Source: Antilocapra americana (taxonomy: Eukaryota; Chordata; Mammalia; Artiodactyla; Antilocapridae). From it: 64,000 nt of DNA. The notes beneath the pieces were generated by a model that worked only from the letters and a program-made list of their open reading frames with translations, did not search any database and was not told the DNA's origin. The stretch lies in assembly GCA_007570785.1 (NCBI GenBank), contig ML660203.1, forward strand, positions 8,180,638-8,244,637. The letters are read 5' to 3'. Positions 22,451 to 33,450 of this stretch are shown here, piece after piece (the first letter of the stretch is position 1; each line of letters opens with the position of its first letter). The position numbers and the translations under genes are program-made.

Positions 22451-23950
22451 GACTTCCCTTTCAGGATTAGGGGGAAAACCTGAGGAGATGATGAATAGAA
22501 AAGCCCTAGTCCCACCCTATGAAAGAATTCCCCCGCCCTTCTCCACCTCTGTTGACCCTAGAGAAATGCTGGAATCGCTCCAAGAAGGGTGGGAGAAATC
22601 CAGGGATCCCAGAGACAAGAGAGGCCACAGAAGGAACGCTGAACATCTGTGTCCTGTCTAGAGGACATTTGTGAAGCCTGGGCCCCCTCTCCAAGACAGC
22701 CCCTCTAGTTCTCAGGCAAACAGCAAGCCAGGGAAAACAGTCTGTATTCAAGTCGGGAAGAGGCTGGGGGGGGCAGACAGGGGAGCTAGAATCAGCATTT
22801 CTGAGCCATTGAGATAATAGGAGTCGCTGGACAAGAGCAGGGAGGAGGCTATTGGTGGTCGGGCAGGGGAGGGGTGTCCTCCTGTTGAGTCCGCCCCCCC
22901 ACCCCTCCTGCAGAAACCAATGATGTCACCTTTCATATGACAACTCTAGCTGTGTCATTTTCTTCCTCTGTAAATGCGGGTGATAAAGCCTCTGACACAC
23001 CGTGAGTCCAGTTCAATAAACGTGCCTGTCAGTCTCCCATCCTTTGAAAACCCGGGAGGCTCCCGGTACCAACATCATCGTCCTCCAATTTTCCACCTGA
23101 ATTATTTGAAGAAAAAACCTGAAGTCACTTTCAGGACAGAGCCCAGGCTCTGAGGGTATTGTCCATCTGCTGACAAGGTGGATGAGATCCACAGTATATA
23201 GAAGAGGCAGGGGAAAAGAAAGGGGCCTCTCCATGGGATAGAGGTCCATACTTCAGCCTGCTGCCTAGGGAGGGGATGGAGAATCCTACTGCTCACAAGG
23301 CTCTTCCCAGGAACAATCCGGTTCCTAGAGCTCGTTCTGCCTGGAGGGAAGCCTCTCCTCTGAGTAAAGGACTGCAGGGGAGCACTCTTCCCATCATTTG
23401 CCCCCAGGAATGAAGGACTGACACCTGTTGGGGCCCACATGGCCTTTTCCACCCTCTAAGTGGCGCCTGGGAGAAAAGGTAAGGGACCTGGGCACCCAGG
23501 TGCAACTGGAGATGATCAAACCTCTTCACATCTCTGAAGAGACTAACACGGAATGCAGCAACAGGGGGGTGGTGGGGGGAGCCCTTCTGTGAAGCCCAGA
23601 AGATGGCTAGCTTCCCTGCCCTACCCCAACTCTTTAGTTCTGGCCAGACTGAACCACTCCAGCTTCTCGCTTCCAACGCCTTTTCCCAAGCAGCTCCCTC
23701 TCCAGGAGAGCCCTCCCTGAACCCACTGCCCCAACCCCGCCCCTTCCAAGACCTAGAGCCAATGCCTTCTCCTCCAGGAAGCACATCCTGGCTGCTGGGC
23801 CCCAGGCTGCCCCTTTCCCCTGGGTGTCAGTTTCCCATCCCTCTCAGATGATGATCTGCACTCTTGGCTGTGTCTCTGCCACATCTGCACACATTGATTT
23901 CCCCTCTGGGGGGCACGGAGCTCACAGATGTGAACTCAGATGCCACCTTT
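22451..23950. other. no gene seen; unique GC-rich DNA
   Basis: The block has several overlapping open frames (for example minus 23293-23784) but no acceptor-frame-donor arrangement I trust. 23560-23580 is G-rich. The end (23870-23950) is diverged and may be old repeat. Confidence 0.4.
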
Positions 23951-23954
23951 GCCA

Positions 23955-24130
23955 CCTGATCAGGGGACAGTCACTTATCCTCTCTGAGCCTCAGTTTCCT
24001 CTGGAAAACGGTGAGAATAATCACACCTATTCCATAGAGTTGTTGTTGCAATTAAAGGAGACTATGACCATTCAGTGCTCAGGACAGAGCCTGGCACAGC
24101 ATGAGAGCTCAGGAACGTGACTTATTTGCT
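23955..24130 (+). repeat. MIR SINE
   Basis: ctctgagcctcagtttcctc at 23980-24000 and gagcctggcacagcatgag near the tail. Confidence 0.8.
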
Positions 24131-24205
24131 ATGGTGACCTTTCAGGTAGGTTCATGAATGACTTTTCTTTATATCTCCTGAAAGACCCACTACAAAATTG
24201 TACGA

Positions 24206-24411
24206 GTGCTTAGTCACTCAGTCGTGTCTGACTCTTTGTGACCCCATGGACTGTAGCCTGCCAAGATCCTCTGCCCATGGAATTTTCCAGGCAAGAATAC
24301 TGGGATGGGTTGCCATTTCCTCCTCCAGCGGATCTTCCCAACCCAGGGATTGAATCTGGGTCTCCCGAATTGCGGGCAGATTCTTTACCAACTGAGCCAC
24401 CAGGGAAGCCC
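24206..24411 (-). repeat. Bov-A2/Bov-tA SINE
   Basis: This is a full antisense copy from gtgcttagtcactcagtcgt to gagccaccagggaagccc. Little diverged. Open frames on both strands are its translations. Confidence 0.95.
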
Positions 24412-24604
24412 ACAGAACCGTATACCAAATGGATTATGGATTTCTATGCAGCTGGATCTGCACACACTCTGAGGAAGCCTTTCCCAATGGCAGAGTAGCC
24501 CATAACCTGGGCTTGGCTGCCTCTGCAGGTCACAAGCTATGTCACGGGGCAGCACACAAATAGACATAGAATCCACTTGAACTTCTGATCAGAGACAGCA
24601 GACA

Positions 24605-25070
24605 TAGTGATCAGAGGGCAGGCTCTGAAGCCAGACTCCTTGAACTTGAACCCGAGTTCCTCCTCTTACTCAGTATATGACCTTCACTAGCTGTGCCTTG
24701 GTTTTACCATCTATAAAATGGGCAGAGTAATTGTACCTACCCAAAGGATCATCTGGAGGATTAAATGAAATTACACATGAAAAGCAATAGAGGGACTTCC
24801 CTGCTAGTCCAGTGGCTAGACTCCCCACTTCCCATGCAGGGGGCCCAGATTTAATCCTCGGTCAGGGAACTAGATCCCACACATTGCAACTAAAAGTTCA
24901 CATGCCACAGCTAAAGATCCCTCATGCCACAGTGAAAATTGAAGATCTCACATGCTATAACTAAGACTCGGTACAGCCAAATAAATAAATACTAAAAAGA
25001 AAAGAAAGCGAAGAGAATGTGCTCATCATATGGAGAGTAACTCAATAAACATGACCTATTGTTTTCATCG
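24605..25070 (+). repeat. MIR SINE split by a CHR SINE
   Basis: The MIR runs to attaaatgaaattacacatg at about 24780 and resumes at 25018 with gtgctcatcatatggagagt and actcaataaacatg, which is MIR 3' tail order. Confidence 0.8.
24792..25012 (+). repeat. CHR-type SINE, long form
   Basis: Sense: gggacttccctgctagtcca, an altered B box (atttaatcctcggtcaggg), and tail ccaaataaataaatactaaa with AAAG extension. Confidence 0.9.
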
Positions 25071-25397
25071 TTGACATTTGTATTCCTGTCACTGAAGAGG
25101 AGGGGTTATGGTGACTAGCAGGCCTATGGGCTGCTCATTCTCCTATAACCCAAGATTCCACGAACATGTTTGTATGTTCTCACGGCTCTGTCTGCCCAGC
25201 AGCCTTCCACTCCTTCTTCTTTTTCTTCTTCTGAGAGCTCTGCTCCTCCATTTGCTACACAAGTAGGCACTTGGCCCAGGCCTGGCCACTATAGAGAATG
25301 GCCCTATCCCCTAGCAACAATGACTGAACCAATCAGAATCCTTCCCTTGGATTGATACATAGATCCTAGTAGAAAAACTACAATCATTCAACAAACT

Positions 25398-26275
25398 TAG
25401 ATCATGGCATCTGGTCCCATAACTCCATGGCAAATAGATGGGGAAAAACTGGAAACAGTGACAGACTTTATTTTCTTGGGCTCCAAAATCACTGCAGATG
25501 GTGACTGCAGCCTTGAAATTAAAAGACGCTTGCTCTTTGGAAGAAAAGGTATGACAAGCCTAGTCAGTGTATTAAAAAGCAGAGACATCACTTTGATGAC
25601 AAAGGTCCACATAGTCAAAGTTATAGGTTAGTTTTCCCAATAATCATGTACAGATGTGAGAGTTGGACCATAAAGAAGGCTGAGCGCTAAAGAATTGATG
25701 CTTTCGAATTATGGTATTAGAGAAGACTCTTGAGAGTCCCTTGGACTACAAGGGGATTCAACCAGTCAATCCTAAAGGAAATCAACCATGAATATTTATT
25801 GGAAGAATTAATGCTGAAGCTGAAGCTTCAATACTTTGGCCACCTAATGTGAAGAACCTACTCACTGGAAAAGACCCTGAGGCTGGGAGGGCTTCCCTTG
25901 TAGCTCAGCTGGTAAAGAATCTGCCTGCAATGAGGGAGACCTGGGTTTGATCCCTGGGTTGGGAAGATCCCCTGGAGAAGGGAAAGGCTACCTACCCCAG
26001 TATTTTGGCCTGGAGAATTCCAAGCACTGTATAGTCCATGGGGTTGTAAAGAGTCAGACACGACTGAGCAGCTTTCATTTTCACTGAAGCTGGGAAACAT
26101 ACAGGGCAGAAGGAGAAGGGGCAACAGAGGATGAGATGGTAGGATGGCATCATTGACTCAACAGACATGAGTCTGAGCAAACTCCAGCAGATAGTGCAGG
26201 ACAGGGAGGCCTGGTGTGCTGCAGTCCATGGGGTCCCAAAGAGTCAGACATGGCTTAGTGACTGAACAACAACAA
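25398..26275 (+). repeat. BovB LINE 3' part, split by a Bov-tA SINE
   Basis: The left piece (25398-25888) still encodes recognisable BovB reverse-transcriptase C-terminal text in plus (TPWQIDGEKLETVTDFIFLG, starting near 25422), with later frameshifts and stops. The right piece (26089-26275) continues exactly where the left stopped and ends at the AACAAC terminus. The interrupting Bov-tA sits between duplicated gctggga motifs (25882-25888 and 26089-26095). The element is 5' truncated and inactive. Confidence 0.95.
25889..26088 (+). repeat. Bov-tA SINE inserted in BovB
   Basis: This is a complete sense SINE beginning gggcttcccttgtagctcag and ending gagcagctttcattttcact. It is younger than its BovB host by position. 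Confidence 0.95.
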
Positions 26276-26715
26276 CTTTCTGTTTGGGCTGCTGAGCTAG
26301 GGCAGTGGACAGCCAGTTCCTCAGAAGGACAGAGAGAAGAGATAAGCTGTGATGGAGACAGATGGAGCATCTACCTAGTTTCTCATCCTACAATTCCATG
26401 AACTGCCCAGGATCCATTCAAGTCCTTTTCTGATTTAAGTCACTTTGAATAGAGCTTTTGTCACTTGTTTCCAAAAAAGCCAGGTCCAATTATATAGGCC
26501 CAACCAAGATACAGTCTGAGCTGGTTGTGGGCAGGGCAGGGCAGCAGCAGTATTAAGGCTGCTCCTGTGTATTCCAGCACAATCTTTGTCATCTGGGCTA
26601 CAAAGGACAGTCTGCAAAGCATGTTCTCAAGAATCATCCTGATCCCGTGGTCTTCAGACACTGCCTCCCGGAGCCCTGGGAGCTTGCAGAGGTACCTCCA
26701 AGAACGCCCACAGAG

Positions 26716-26898
26716 AGATTTTCCTGGTGGTCCAGTGGTTAAGAGTCTGCCTTCCAATGAAGAGGACGTGGGTTCAATCCCTGGTCAGGGAACTAAGATA
26801 CCACAGGCTGCAGGGTTACTAAGCCGGAGCACCACAACTGGAGAAAGCTGGCATGCCACAACAAAGACCCAGCACAGCCAAAAGAAAAACAAAAACAC
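26716..26898 (+). repeat. CHR-type SINE
   Basis: Sense: gagattttcctggtggtcca through tgggttcaatccctggtcag to acccagcacagccaaaagaa. The long form arms are partly deleted. Confidence 0.9.
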
Positions 26899-27064
26899 CC
26901 ATGGAGCAAAGGGCAGTAAGGAGGGCAATAAGATGCTAGGTAACTGCTGCAAATTCAACCACAGTGGTTCTGTTTCAAATGATTATGTATCCGGATTCTG
27001 CTGCCTCCAAAGGTGTGAAATACCTCATTCTAAAGGATGCTCAAAAGAGCATTCAGAGGTAACT

Positions 27065-27205
27065 AAGGCTGATGTGTCTATCTCCATACTCCAAAAGAGA
27101 AAACCGAGGCCGAGAAAGGAGAAGCGATGAGACCAAGGTCACAGAGCAAGTCAGTGTCAGAGCAAAGACTTGAATGCTGGGCTCTGGACTTGCAGGTGGA
27201 ATGAA
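27065..27205 (-). repeat. MIR SINE
   Basis: agaaaaccgaggccgagaaa and gaccaaggtcacagagcaag are the antisense MIR core. Confidence 0.65.
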
Positions 27206-27295
27206 TTTCACTGCAGCAGGCTGCCTGCGAAAATCTATCATCTGTCACACTTCCTGTGTCCTCTGGTAAACTGATGTCAGTTAATACACTCTAGT

Positions 27296-27508
27296 GCGTG
27301 CATGCTAACTCACTTCACTCATGGCCAACTCCGCGACACCATGGAATGCAGCCCTCCAGGCTCCTCTGTCCATGGGATTCTTCAGGCAAGGATACTGGAG
27401 TGGTTGCCATTTCCTCCTCCAGGGGATCTTCCTCACCCAGGGATCAAACCCGAGACTCTTACATCTCATGCATTGGCAGGCGCATTCTTTACCATTAGCG
27501 CCATCTGG
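27296..27508 (-). repeat. Bov-A2/Bov-tA SINE
   Basis: This is an antisense copy with a diverged left end (gtgcatgctaactcacttca) and agcgccatctggttc at the right. A short extra segment (cttacatctcatgcattggc) is present in the usual ctcctgcattggc region. Confidence 0.9.
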
Positions 27509-27996
27509 TTCTAGAGTCTCACCTTTCTCAGCTCTGACCCCTCCAGGGTCACTTGCCTCTGAATCTGGCTCCTTAGAGGGTTTCCAGAAGCTCAAGGAAC
27601 TTCTGGAATAAATGTTATGAACCAAACTCGACCTTCCTCTCCACCATACACACATACACTCAGTTCCCCTTCTCCTCACCCATTTGCCCAAATGTCAGGC
27701 AAAACCCAGCAGGCCGCCTCCCAGGAACTCGCAATCCACCTCCTCTGTCCAAGTTGTGCTGTGACTGCAGACAGAGGATTCCTTGTTCCCAGTGCTTCCT
27801 GCCCAGAGACCTCCGTGGGGCCCGTGCACTGGCCGGAAAGAGCCAAATCGTTCCTTTCAACTGGAGCTAAAGCCACCTGAATCCCTGCCACCCCTGGGAG
27901 CAACATGCTCCCTGCTCTGCTTGGCATTTATTCTACCTGCCCTGGTCTGGCCCAGCCCCATCTCAACACCCACAGCCACTGCTGCCTACACATACA

Positions 27997-27998
<2 letters not shown>

Positions 27999-28038
<40 letters not shown>
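27999..28038. repeat. (CA)20 microsatellite
   Basis: This is an uninterrupted CA run of 40 bp. It is long and pure enough to be polymorphic and usable as a marker. Confidence 0.95.
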
Positions 28039-28040
<2 letters not shown>

Positions 28041-28094
28041 AGTTCCTCTAGGGTACAAAGGTGCCTCACATCTAATCAAAAATCAAAACCAGAG

Positions 28095-28228
28095 TGGGAC
28101 GTCCCTGGTGGTCCAGTGGTTAGGACTCCACGCTTCCACTGCAGGAGGCGTGGGTTTGATCCCCAGTTGGGGAACTATCAGCCTGCGTGCTGCATGTGCG
28201 AGAGGCCAGAAAACACGAAAAGAAAACA
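28095..28228 (+). repeat. CHR-type SINE, short
   Basis: Sense: gggacgtccctggtggtcca, gtttgatccccagttgggg, and a truncated end at gccagaaaacacgaaaagaa. Confidence 0.9.
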
Positions 28229-28649
28229 GAGGATTCTAGAATGATAACATCACAACCCTGACAGTTGTGCCTTACTAATAACCCCACAATGACATCTGCC
28301 TATTACTTCGCAATCTCCCCAACCAGTATAACTTCTTGGCTCAGTTCCCTCTCCACACCCTCACCCTGCCAGAGTCACCAGGAGGTGGAAAGGGGCTTTG
28401 ACACACCCCAGGTCAGTGGTTTGTGAAGTATCTCGCACAGAGCTCAGGACAGCTCCATGGCGTTGTCGGAGGGCTGCTAGAGGCTGAGGAATTAGCCAGT
28501 TAGAGCCCCCCAGGCTCACCCCGACTTTGACCACGGCAGCAACTCCTGTACTGTTTTGCACAGGGAGATTCTTTGGGGTTCACTTGAAAAGGACATTTCA
28601 CTGCTGGAAGATTTGAAAGCAACTCTTTCACCCTGACTCCACCTCTGCC

Positions 28650-28765
28650 CTACCCTGACAATGTATATATGACCCTGAGGCCAACAGAGAGGGAGGTAGC
28701 TGCCCAAGGTCACCTAGGAATCAGTGGCAGAACCAGAATGAAAACACTCCCTTCTGAATCTAGTC
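28650..28765 (-). repeat. MIR SINE fragment
   Basis: gctgcccaaggtcacctagg and tcagtggcagaaccagaatg are antisense MIR distal half. Confidence 0.6.
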
Positions 28766-29117
28766 TACAAACTCTAAGCGGTTAAGCAAAAGAAAACCAG
28801 GGCCTCAGATCAGCGGATCTGGCTTCTAGGTCCAAGGTCACTTGTCCCCAAGCATGGTGGATGATAAGCGATTTGGGCAAAGCGTGCTGCCTAACACAGA
28901 GGCACTTAACAAATACCCATTTCAGTCTTTTCCTCAAAATAAGCCCAAACCATAGAGAAGTCTCAACCCTGCCCCCATTTTTCAAGCCCACTGGGAATCT
29001 GTGGCCTAGAAAAAGTCTCCCACCTCCCCAGCAGTAAAATACATCAAAATAGCCTGAGGGTTGAAAGGTCAATTTGTCCAACCTGAGCAGAGAAGGCTGG
29101 GCCTCTGGAACACTCAC

Positions 29118-29168
29118 CCCGGCTCCGACCACACCAGCTCCCTGGGCGGAAGGATGGTAATCAGGTAC
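29118..29168 (-). other. candidate 51-bp internal exon (minus strand)
   Basis: On the minus strand a pyrimidine-rich tract ending CCTTCCAG (acceptor at 29169-29171) is followed by 51 bp and then GTGAGTG, a near-consensus donor at 29117-29111. The length is a multiple of three. One frame reads YLITILPPRELVWSEPG without a stop, a second is also open, and the third has an early stop. No interspersed repeat covers it. If real it would belong to the gene starting at the CpG island, about 18 kb upstream. The peptide is not recognised, so it may equally be an untranslated exon, a poison exon or chance. Confidence 0.35.
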
Positions 29169-29613
29169 CTGGAAGGAGCAGACAGTGTTAGCGCCTCTGA
29201 ACTGAGTTCGTGGACCCAGCATGGAGCTGGAAACTGAGAGGCTGGCATTTGACTCTCTGAGGAACCTTCAGGAAGTTGCTGAACCTGTTACACAGAAAGG
29301 CCCGTGTGACTGCGGAGCCAAAGGGAAAGTAATAAATATGAAACTGGAGCAGCCTGCAGGGGCCAGGCCAGGAAGGGCCGTGGAAGGTAAGGTAAAGAAT
29401 TCAGTCTCAAGAGTCTAAGAGCAATGGGAAACCACTGACCTGCAGGGTTGAGAATGGACTGAAAACAGGCAAGAGTAGCTTTAGGTGTGTGAGTTGGAGG
29501 CGTCTGTGGTTGTCTGGGGACACATGATAAGGACCCAGGCTGGGGGGGGACAGCAGACCTGGAACCCGGGGGCTGGATTCCAGAGCTCTCTGAGCTGTGG
29601 TATCCCCAGAAAT

Positions 29614-29847
29614 GACCTTCCCAGGTAGTGCCACTGGTAAAGAACCCTCCTGCCAATGCAGGAGACCTAAGAGACTGGGGCTCAATCCCCAGGTTGGGAA
29701 GGTCCCCTGGAGGAGGAAATGGCAACCCGCTCCAGTATTCTTGCCTGGAGAATCCCATGGACAGAGGAGCCTGGCGGGCTACAGTCCATGGGGTCACAAA
29801 GAGTTGGATAAGACTGAAGCGACTGAGCACACACGCACACGTGCATT
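29614..29847 (+). repeat. Bov-tA SINE with target duplication
   Basis: This is a sense copy flanked by cccagaaat at 29605-29613 and 29848-29856. It contains a 9-bp extra segment (ctaagagact) in the head. It ends in a CA-rich tail (acacacgcacacgtgc). Confidence 0.95.
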
Positions 29848-29964
29848 CCCAGAAATCACTGGTGGACCAGATCTGGGGGGGATAAGGAAGAGAGAGGTCT
29901 GCCTACTCCTCAGGTGCCCTTTTCACAGCAGTCCCCTGGTCTCCACCCAGGACAAAACATAGCC

Positions 29965-30068
29965 ATTTTTCTTTCAACCTGGCCTATCCTTACCTCAGTT
30001 TCCGCATCTGTAAAATAAACATGATTGGACTCAGGGGTCCCTAAGGTCTTTATAGCATTAATATTCTG
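29965..30068 (+). repeat. MIR SINE fragment
   Basis: cctcagtttccgcatctgta and aaataaacatgattggactc are MIR core-type, followed by a tail resembling other mammal-wide repeats. Confidence 0.6.
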
Positions 30069-30089
30069 TTCTGGGCTAATTCATTCAGT

Positions 30090-30273
30090 ATTTTTTTTTT
30101 AAATATTTACTTATTTGGGTGCATTGGGTCTTAGTTGTGACATGTGGAATCTTCATCGCATCATGTGGGATCTTTTGTTGTGACGCATGGGCTTAGAGCA
30201 GGGATCAAACCCACATCCCCTGCATTGTAAGGTGGATTCTTAACCACTGGACCACCAGGGAAGTCCCCACTCA
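30090..30273 (-). repeat. CHR-type SINE
   Basis: Antisense: a T-run head, gggtgcattgggtcttagtt, cagggatcaaacccacatcc and accaccagggaagtcccc. Confidence 0.9.
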
Positions 30274-30632
30274 CAAGGTATTGAAGCCACTTTTTAATCA
30301 TCTTTCAGCCCCAATTGCAGGCCTGGCCTAGTACATGATGGGCAAAATCACTGGAGGAGAAAACTCGGGTCCCCTGGATTCACACACTCAGAACAGTAAC
30401 CTCCAGGTGGGATGAGATGTTTCTGCTTCACACAGAAAATAGGAATCGAGCAAATGGGAAGATCACCTGGGCTGAGGTTGAAATAGCAGGAGCAGGCACC
30501 TTGTTCTTGCTCCCCCACCCAAGAGGCCTCAGGTCACGGGCACTGCAGCTATAACATCTGTCACCCAGTAGCTTACAGCCTGTTTCCCAGCGTCCAGTTT
30601 CAACCTGAGAGATCAGCTACCAAGGGACCTGG

Positions 30633-31010
30633 GAGGCAGTACAGTGCAGTGGTTTAAGCTGGGACTCTGCAGCTGGGTTGATCCCTGGGCCAGGAAGATC
30701 CCCTGGAGAAGGGAATGGCAACCCATTCCAGTATTCTTATCTGGAGAATCTCATGGACAGAGTAAGACTGGCAGGCTACAGCCCATGGGATCGCAAAGAG
30801 TCGGACACAACTCATCGACTAATACCTTCTGCAGCTATGCAGACCTGGTTTGAATTCTGGCTTTACCACTCTCCAGCAAAGTGGCTGGGGGCAAGTCACT
30901 TCTCTGAGCCTCAGTTTCCTCATTTGGAAAACAGGAGTAAGAGCGTATGCTTCCAGGGCTAAAGGGAGGATTCAATGAGATGCTGCCTGTGAAGAACTCA
31001 GCACAGTTTC
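30633..31010 (+). repeat. MIR SINE split by a truncated Bov-tA
   Basis: The MIR head (tacagtgcagtggtttaagc, then gactctgcagct) is interrupted at 30674. It continues at 30837 (cctggtttgaattctggctt) to the tail near 31005. The tctgcagct duplication (30666-30674 and 30828-30836) marks the insertion exactly. Confidence 0.9.
30675..30827 (+). repeat. 5'-truncated Bov-tA SINE
   Basis: It starts inside the element (gatccctgggccaggaag, missing the first ~60 bp with the A box) and runs to ctcatcgactaatacctt. Truncation on arrival is shown by the adjacent 9-bp target duplication. Confidence 0.95.
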
Positions 31011-31500
31011 ATATCACAACAACCCAGGAGATAGCAGCCGCCATTTCCAGATGTGGATCCTGGGACCCTGGAAAGTGAAAGGACTCACTGAAGACCATTA
31101 GAGAATCCAAGCAGGAGTGAGACCCAGAGTTCAGATTCTTAACTGCCAGATTATACACTCACTCACCATTTGGGTTCCCCCCTGTGGCTCAGATGGTAAA
31201 GAATCTGTCTGCAATGCAGGAGACCCAGGTTCAATCCCTGGGTGGCAAAGATCCCCTAGAGAAGGAAATGGCTACCCACTCCAGTATTCTTGCCTGGAGA
31301 ATTCCATGCACAGAGTAGCCTGGGGGGCTACAGGCCATGGGATTGCAGAGAGTTGGACACAATTAAGCAACTAACACTTACTTTTTAGATGAAGATGTTG
31401 AGACTAAACATTACAACAGCTTGACCAAAGCCATAGAGGGAACTCAGGGTAGAAGAGGGATTTGAACCCAGGCCTTCTTGATGATAAAGTCCCTGATCTC
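31005..31500 (-). repeat. MIR SINE pieces around a Bov-tA
   Basis: ccatttccagatgtggatcc and gcaggagtgagacccagagt lie at the left. ttagatgaagatgttgagac and gagggatttgaacccaggcc lie at the right. These are two antisense MIR fragments. The latter may belong to a second MIR. Confidence 0.6.
31172..31384 (+). repeat. Bov-tA SINE
   Basis: Full sense copy, gttcccccctgtggctcaga to agcaactaacacttactttt. Low divergence. Confidence 0.95.
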
Positions 31501-31814
31501 CCCTACAGTTATCCAGAAAATAGACATGATGGTAGAAGAAAGTAGAAGCTTCAGATTTCAGGGCGCTTTAAACCTGGAACAGGGACAAATGCAAACCAGG
31601 CAGATGGAATGAGGGTGGTGATGAAGCTACCTTGAGAGGAAACCAGAAGGAGCTGGTGAAACAAAAGCCTCTTTCTCAGCAGCCCTCACAGGGGACCGGG
31701 CAGGAGAGGAGGGGCTGACAAGCAGGGCCATCAGTCCTGCCAGGGCTGAGCCGAGAGCCGGATCTAAACAAACAGTTCCAGCTTGGCCACCAACTTGTTG
31801 GCTGATCCTGGAGA

Positions 31815-31846
31815 GGTCTCACACACACACACATACACACACTCAG
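31815..31846. repeat. CA-rich microsatellite
   Basis: It is a short (CA)n run interrupted by one T. Confidence 0.8.
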
Positions 31847-32349
31847 GTCTCCGTTTCTTTAGCTCAAGAAGGAGAGCGTATACTGAATGGTGTCAAGATC
31901 TCTTCCAGTTATGGAAGACTAGTCAATAACCATTCCTCATGAATGCCAGACTCCAGCTCAGGCTCTGCTCTCACAAACCCCCAAAGGGGGCCTCTTAACA
32001 GTGGCTCCAATATTTCCACAACAGGCATGGGAAGTCTTCCATTCAGCCTCTGGCTATATAGCCTGATCACTTTCCCTCACCTTTCTCATCTGTAAAATGG
32101 GCTCATATCTTTGGCCTGATCACCTATGGTACTGAAAAACCAAAGAGCTTCCCCAATCCCCCAATCCCTGGAGGTACTGAACAAAGCATTCCCACAGTGC
32201 CCATCCCAAGTCGCACCCTCAAGCTCCTTTCCCTCTGGCCCCTGTCCCATCTGGACCAAAGGAAAAACTGAATCCAAGCCCATGGATGCAACAGCAGTAG
32301 CAACAGCCCTGACGACTAGCAGCAGAAGGAACCACTGTCCCAGCTAAGA

Positions 32350-32592
32350 CTCAACTGTGCATATGTGCCGGGCACTGTGCTGGCACACGAGCTGTACCTG
32401 GATTCTATCTCAGGTAATCCCCTCCATCAACGAGGTAAATCTCACCCTTAGTCTAGAGTTACAGATGATAGACTAAGGTTCAACCAAGTGAAGTGACCTG
32501 CCCAAGGTCACACTCAAAGCAAGTGAGTAGCATGGCCACCCAGACACAGGCTCTTCATTTGACACTAGAAGCCCTGATCTTTTCCTTGAGGC
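32350..32592 (-). repeat. MIR SINE
   Basis: A nearly complete antisense copy: tgccgggcactgtgctggca, tctcaggtaatcccctccat, ctgcccaaggtcacactcaa and the terminal tgacactagaagccctgatc. Confidence 0.8.
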
Positions 32593-32902
32593 TATGGGGT
32601 TATTCAGGGTAACATTCCACCATGGGGTGTGGACCCAGATATAGGGGGTCAGTGAGTAAGGGGATATCTGGCCTTTACTCTCACCCCAAACCTCCCCAAG
32701 TAACTAATCTTTGCAGTTTTGTATTATTATCCCAACATGTCCAACTCAACTCTCAGGCTAGAACAGTTTTTATCCAATCAAAATATAATGCAAGCCAAAT
32801 ATGTAATTTAAAATTTTCCAGTAGCCACATTTAAAAGAGTACAAAGGAATGGGTGGAATTAATTTTAATGGTATATCTATTTAACAATATCAAAAGTATT
32901 TT

Positions 32903-33048
32903 TGAGGGAATCCCCTGGCAGTCCAATAGTTAGGACTCTGAGTTTCCACTGCTTGGGGTCCTGGTTCAATCCCTAGTTAAAGGACTAAGATCCCACAAGT
33001 TGTGCGATGCAGCCCCCCACCAAAAAAAAAAAAAAAAAACCTCAAAGT
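32903..33048 (+). repeat. CHR-type SINE with poly-A
   Basis: Sense, short form ending in an 18-A run (33021-33038). aaagtatt lies at both flanks (about 32893 and 33044), a plausible target duplication. Confidence 0.9.
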
Positions 33049-33263
33049 ATTACTCAAATATTTTACAATCTTTTTTTTTTCGTACTAAATCTTCTAAATC
33101 CAGTGTACACCCGATGCTAAATTTTCATCAGATATTTAGAGTCTCTTAACCTTTACAATTGAAAAAGTGTTTTCACAAACCTAAGCTCACAAACAGACAC
33201 AGATGTTTTCCAATAACTTGAGTATTCTGTTTAAATGTTAAGTTATTTAAAATTAAATAAGAT

Positions 33264-33450
33264 TGGAAGTTCCTTGATGGTCCAGTGGCTAAGACTCCAT
33301 GCTCCCAACACAGGGGGCCCCAGGTTCCATCCCTGGTCAGGACACTAGATCCTCCATGGCGCAACCAAGAGTTCGGAAGCCTCAACTAAGCGTACCTACA
33401 CACCACAACTAAGACCCAGCACAGTCAAATAAATAAATATTTTTACATCA
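33264..33450 (+). repeat. CHR-type SINE, long form
   Basis: Sense: gaagttccttgatggtccag, caggttccatccctggtcag, tail tcaaataaataaatattttt. Confidence 0.9.

Noticed and set aside
24206..24430. Open frames reading GGSVGKES..GDPDSIPGLGRS.. and similar, at many places (7010, 13119, 24210, 29628, 31117, 63169 and others)
   Set aside because: These are translations of Bov-tA/Bov-A2 SINEs, which have long frames by chance. The same peptide recurs at every SINE.
26280..26700. Possible exon or gene between BovB and a CHR SINE
   Set aside because: Frames exist on both strands but no splice consensus or known domain was found.
27999..28038. CRISPR or satellite array
   Set aside because: Repeats in this window are simple microsatellites or dispersed SINEs with no regular spacer structure. 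The organism is a mammal.
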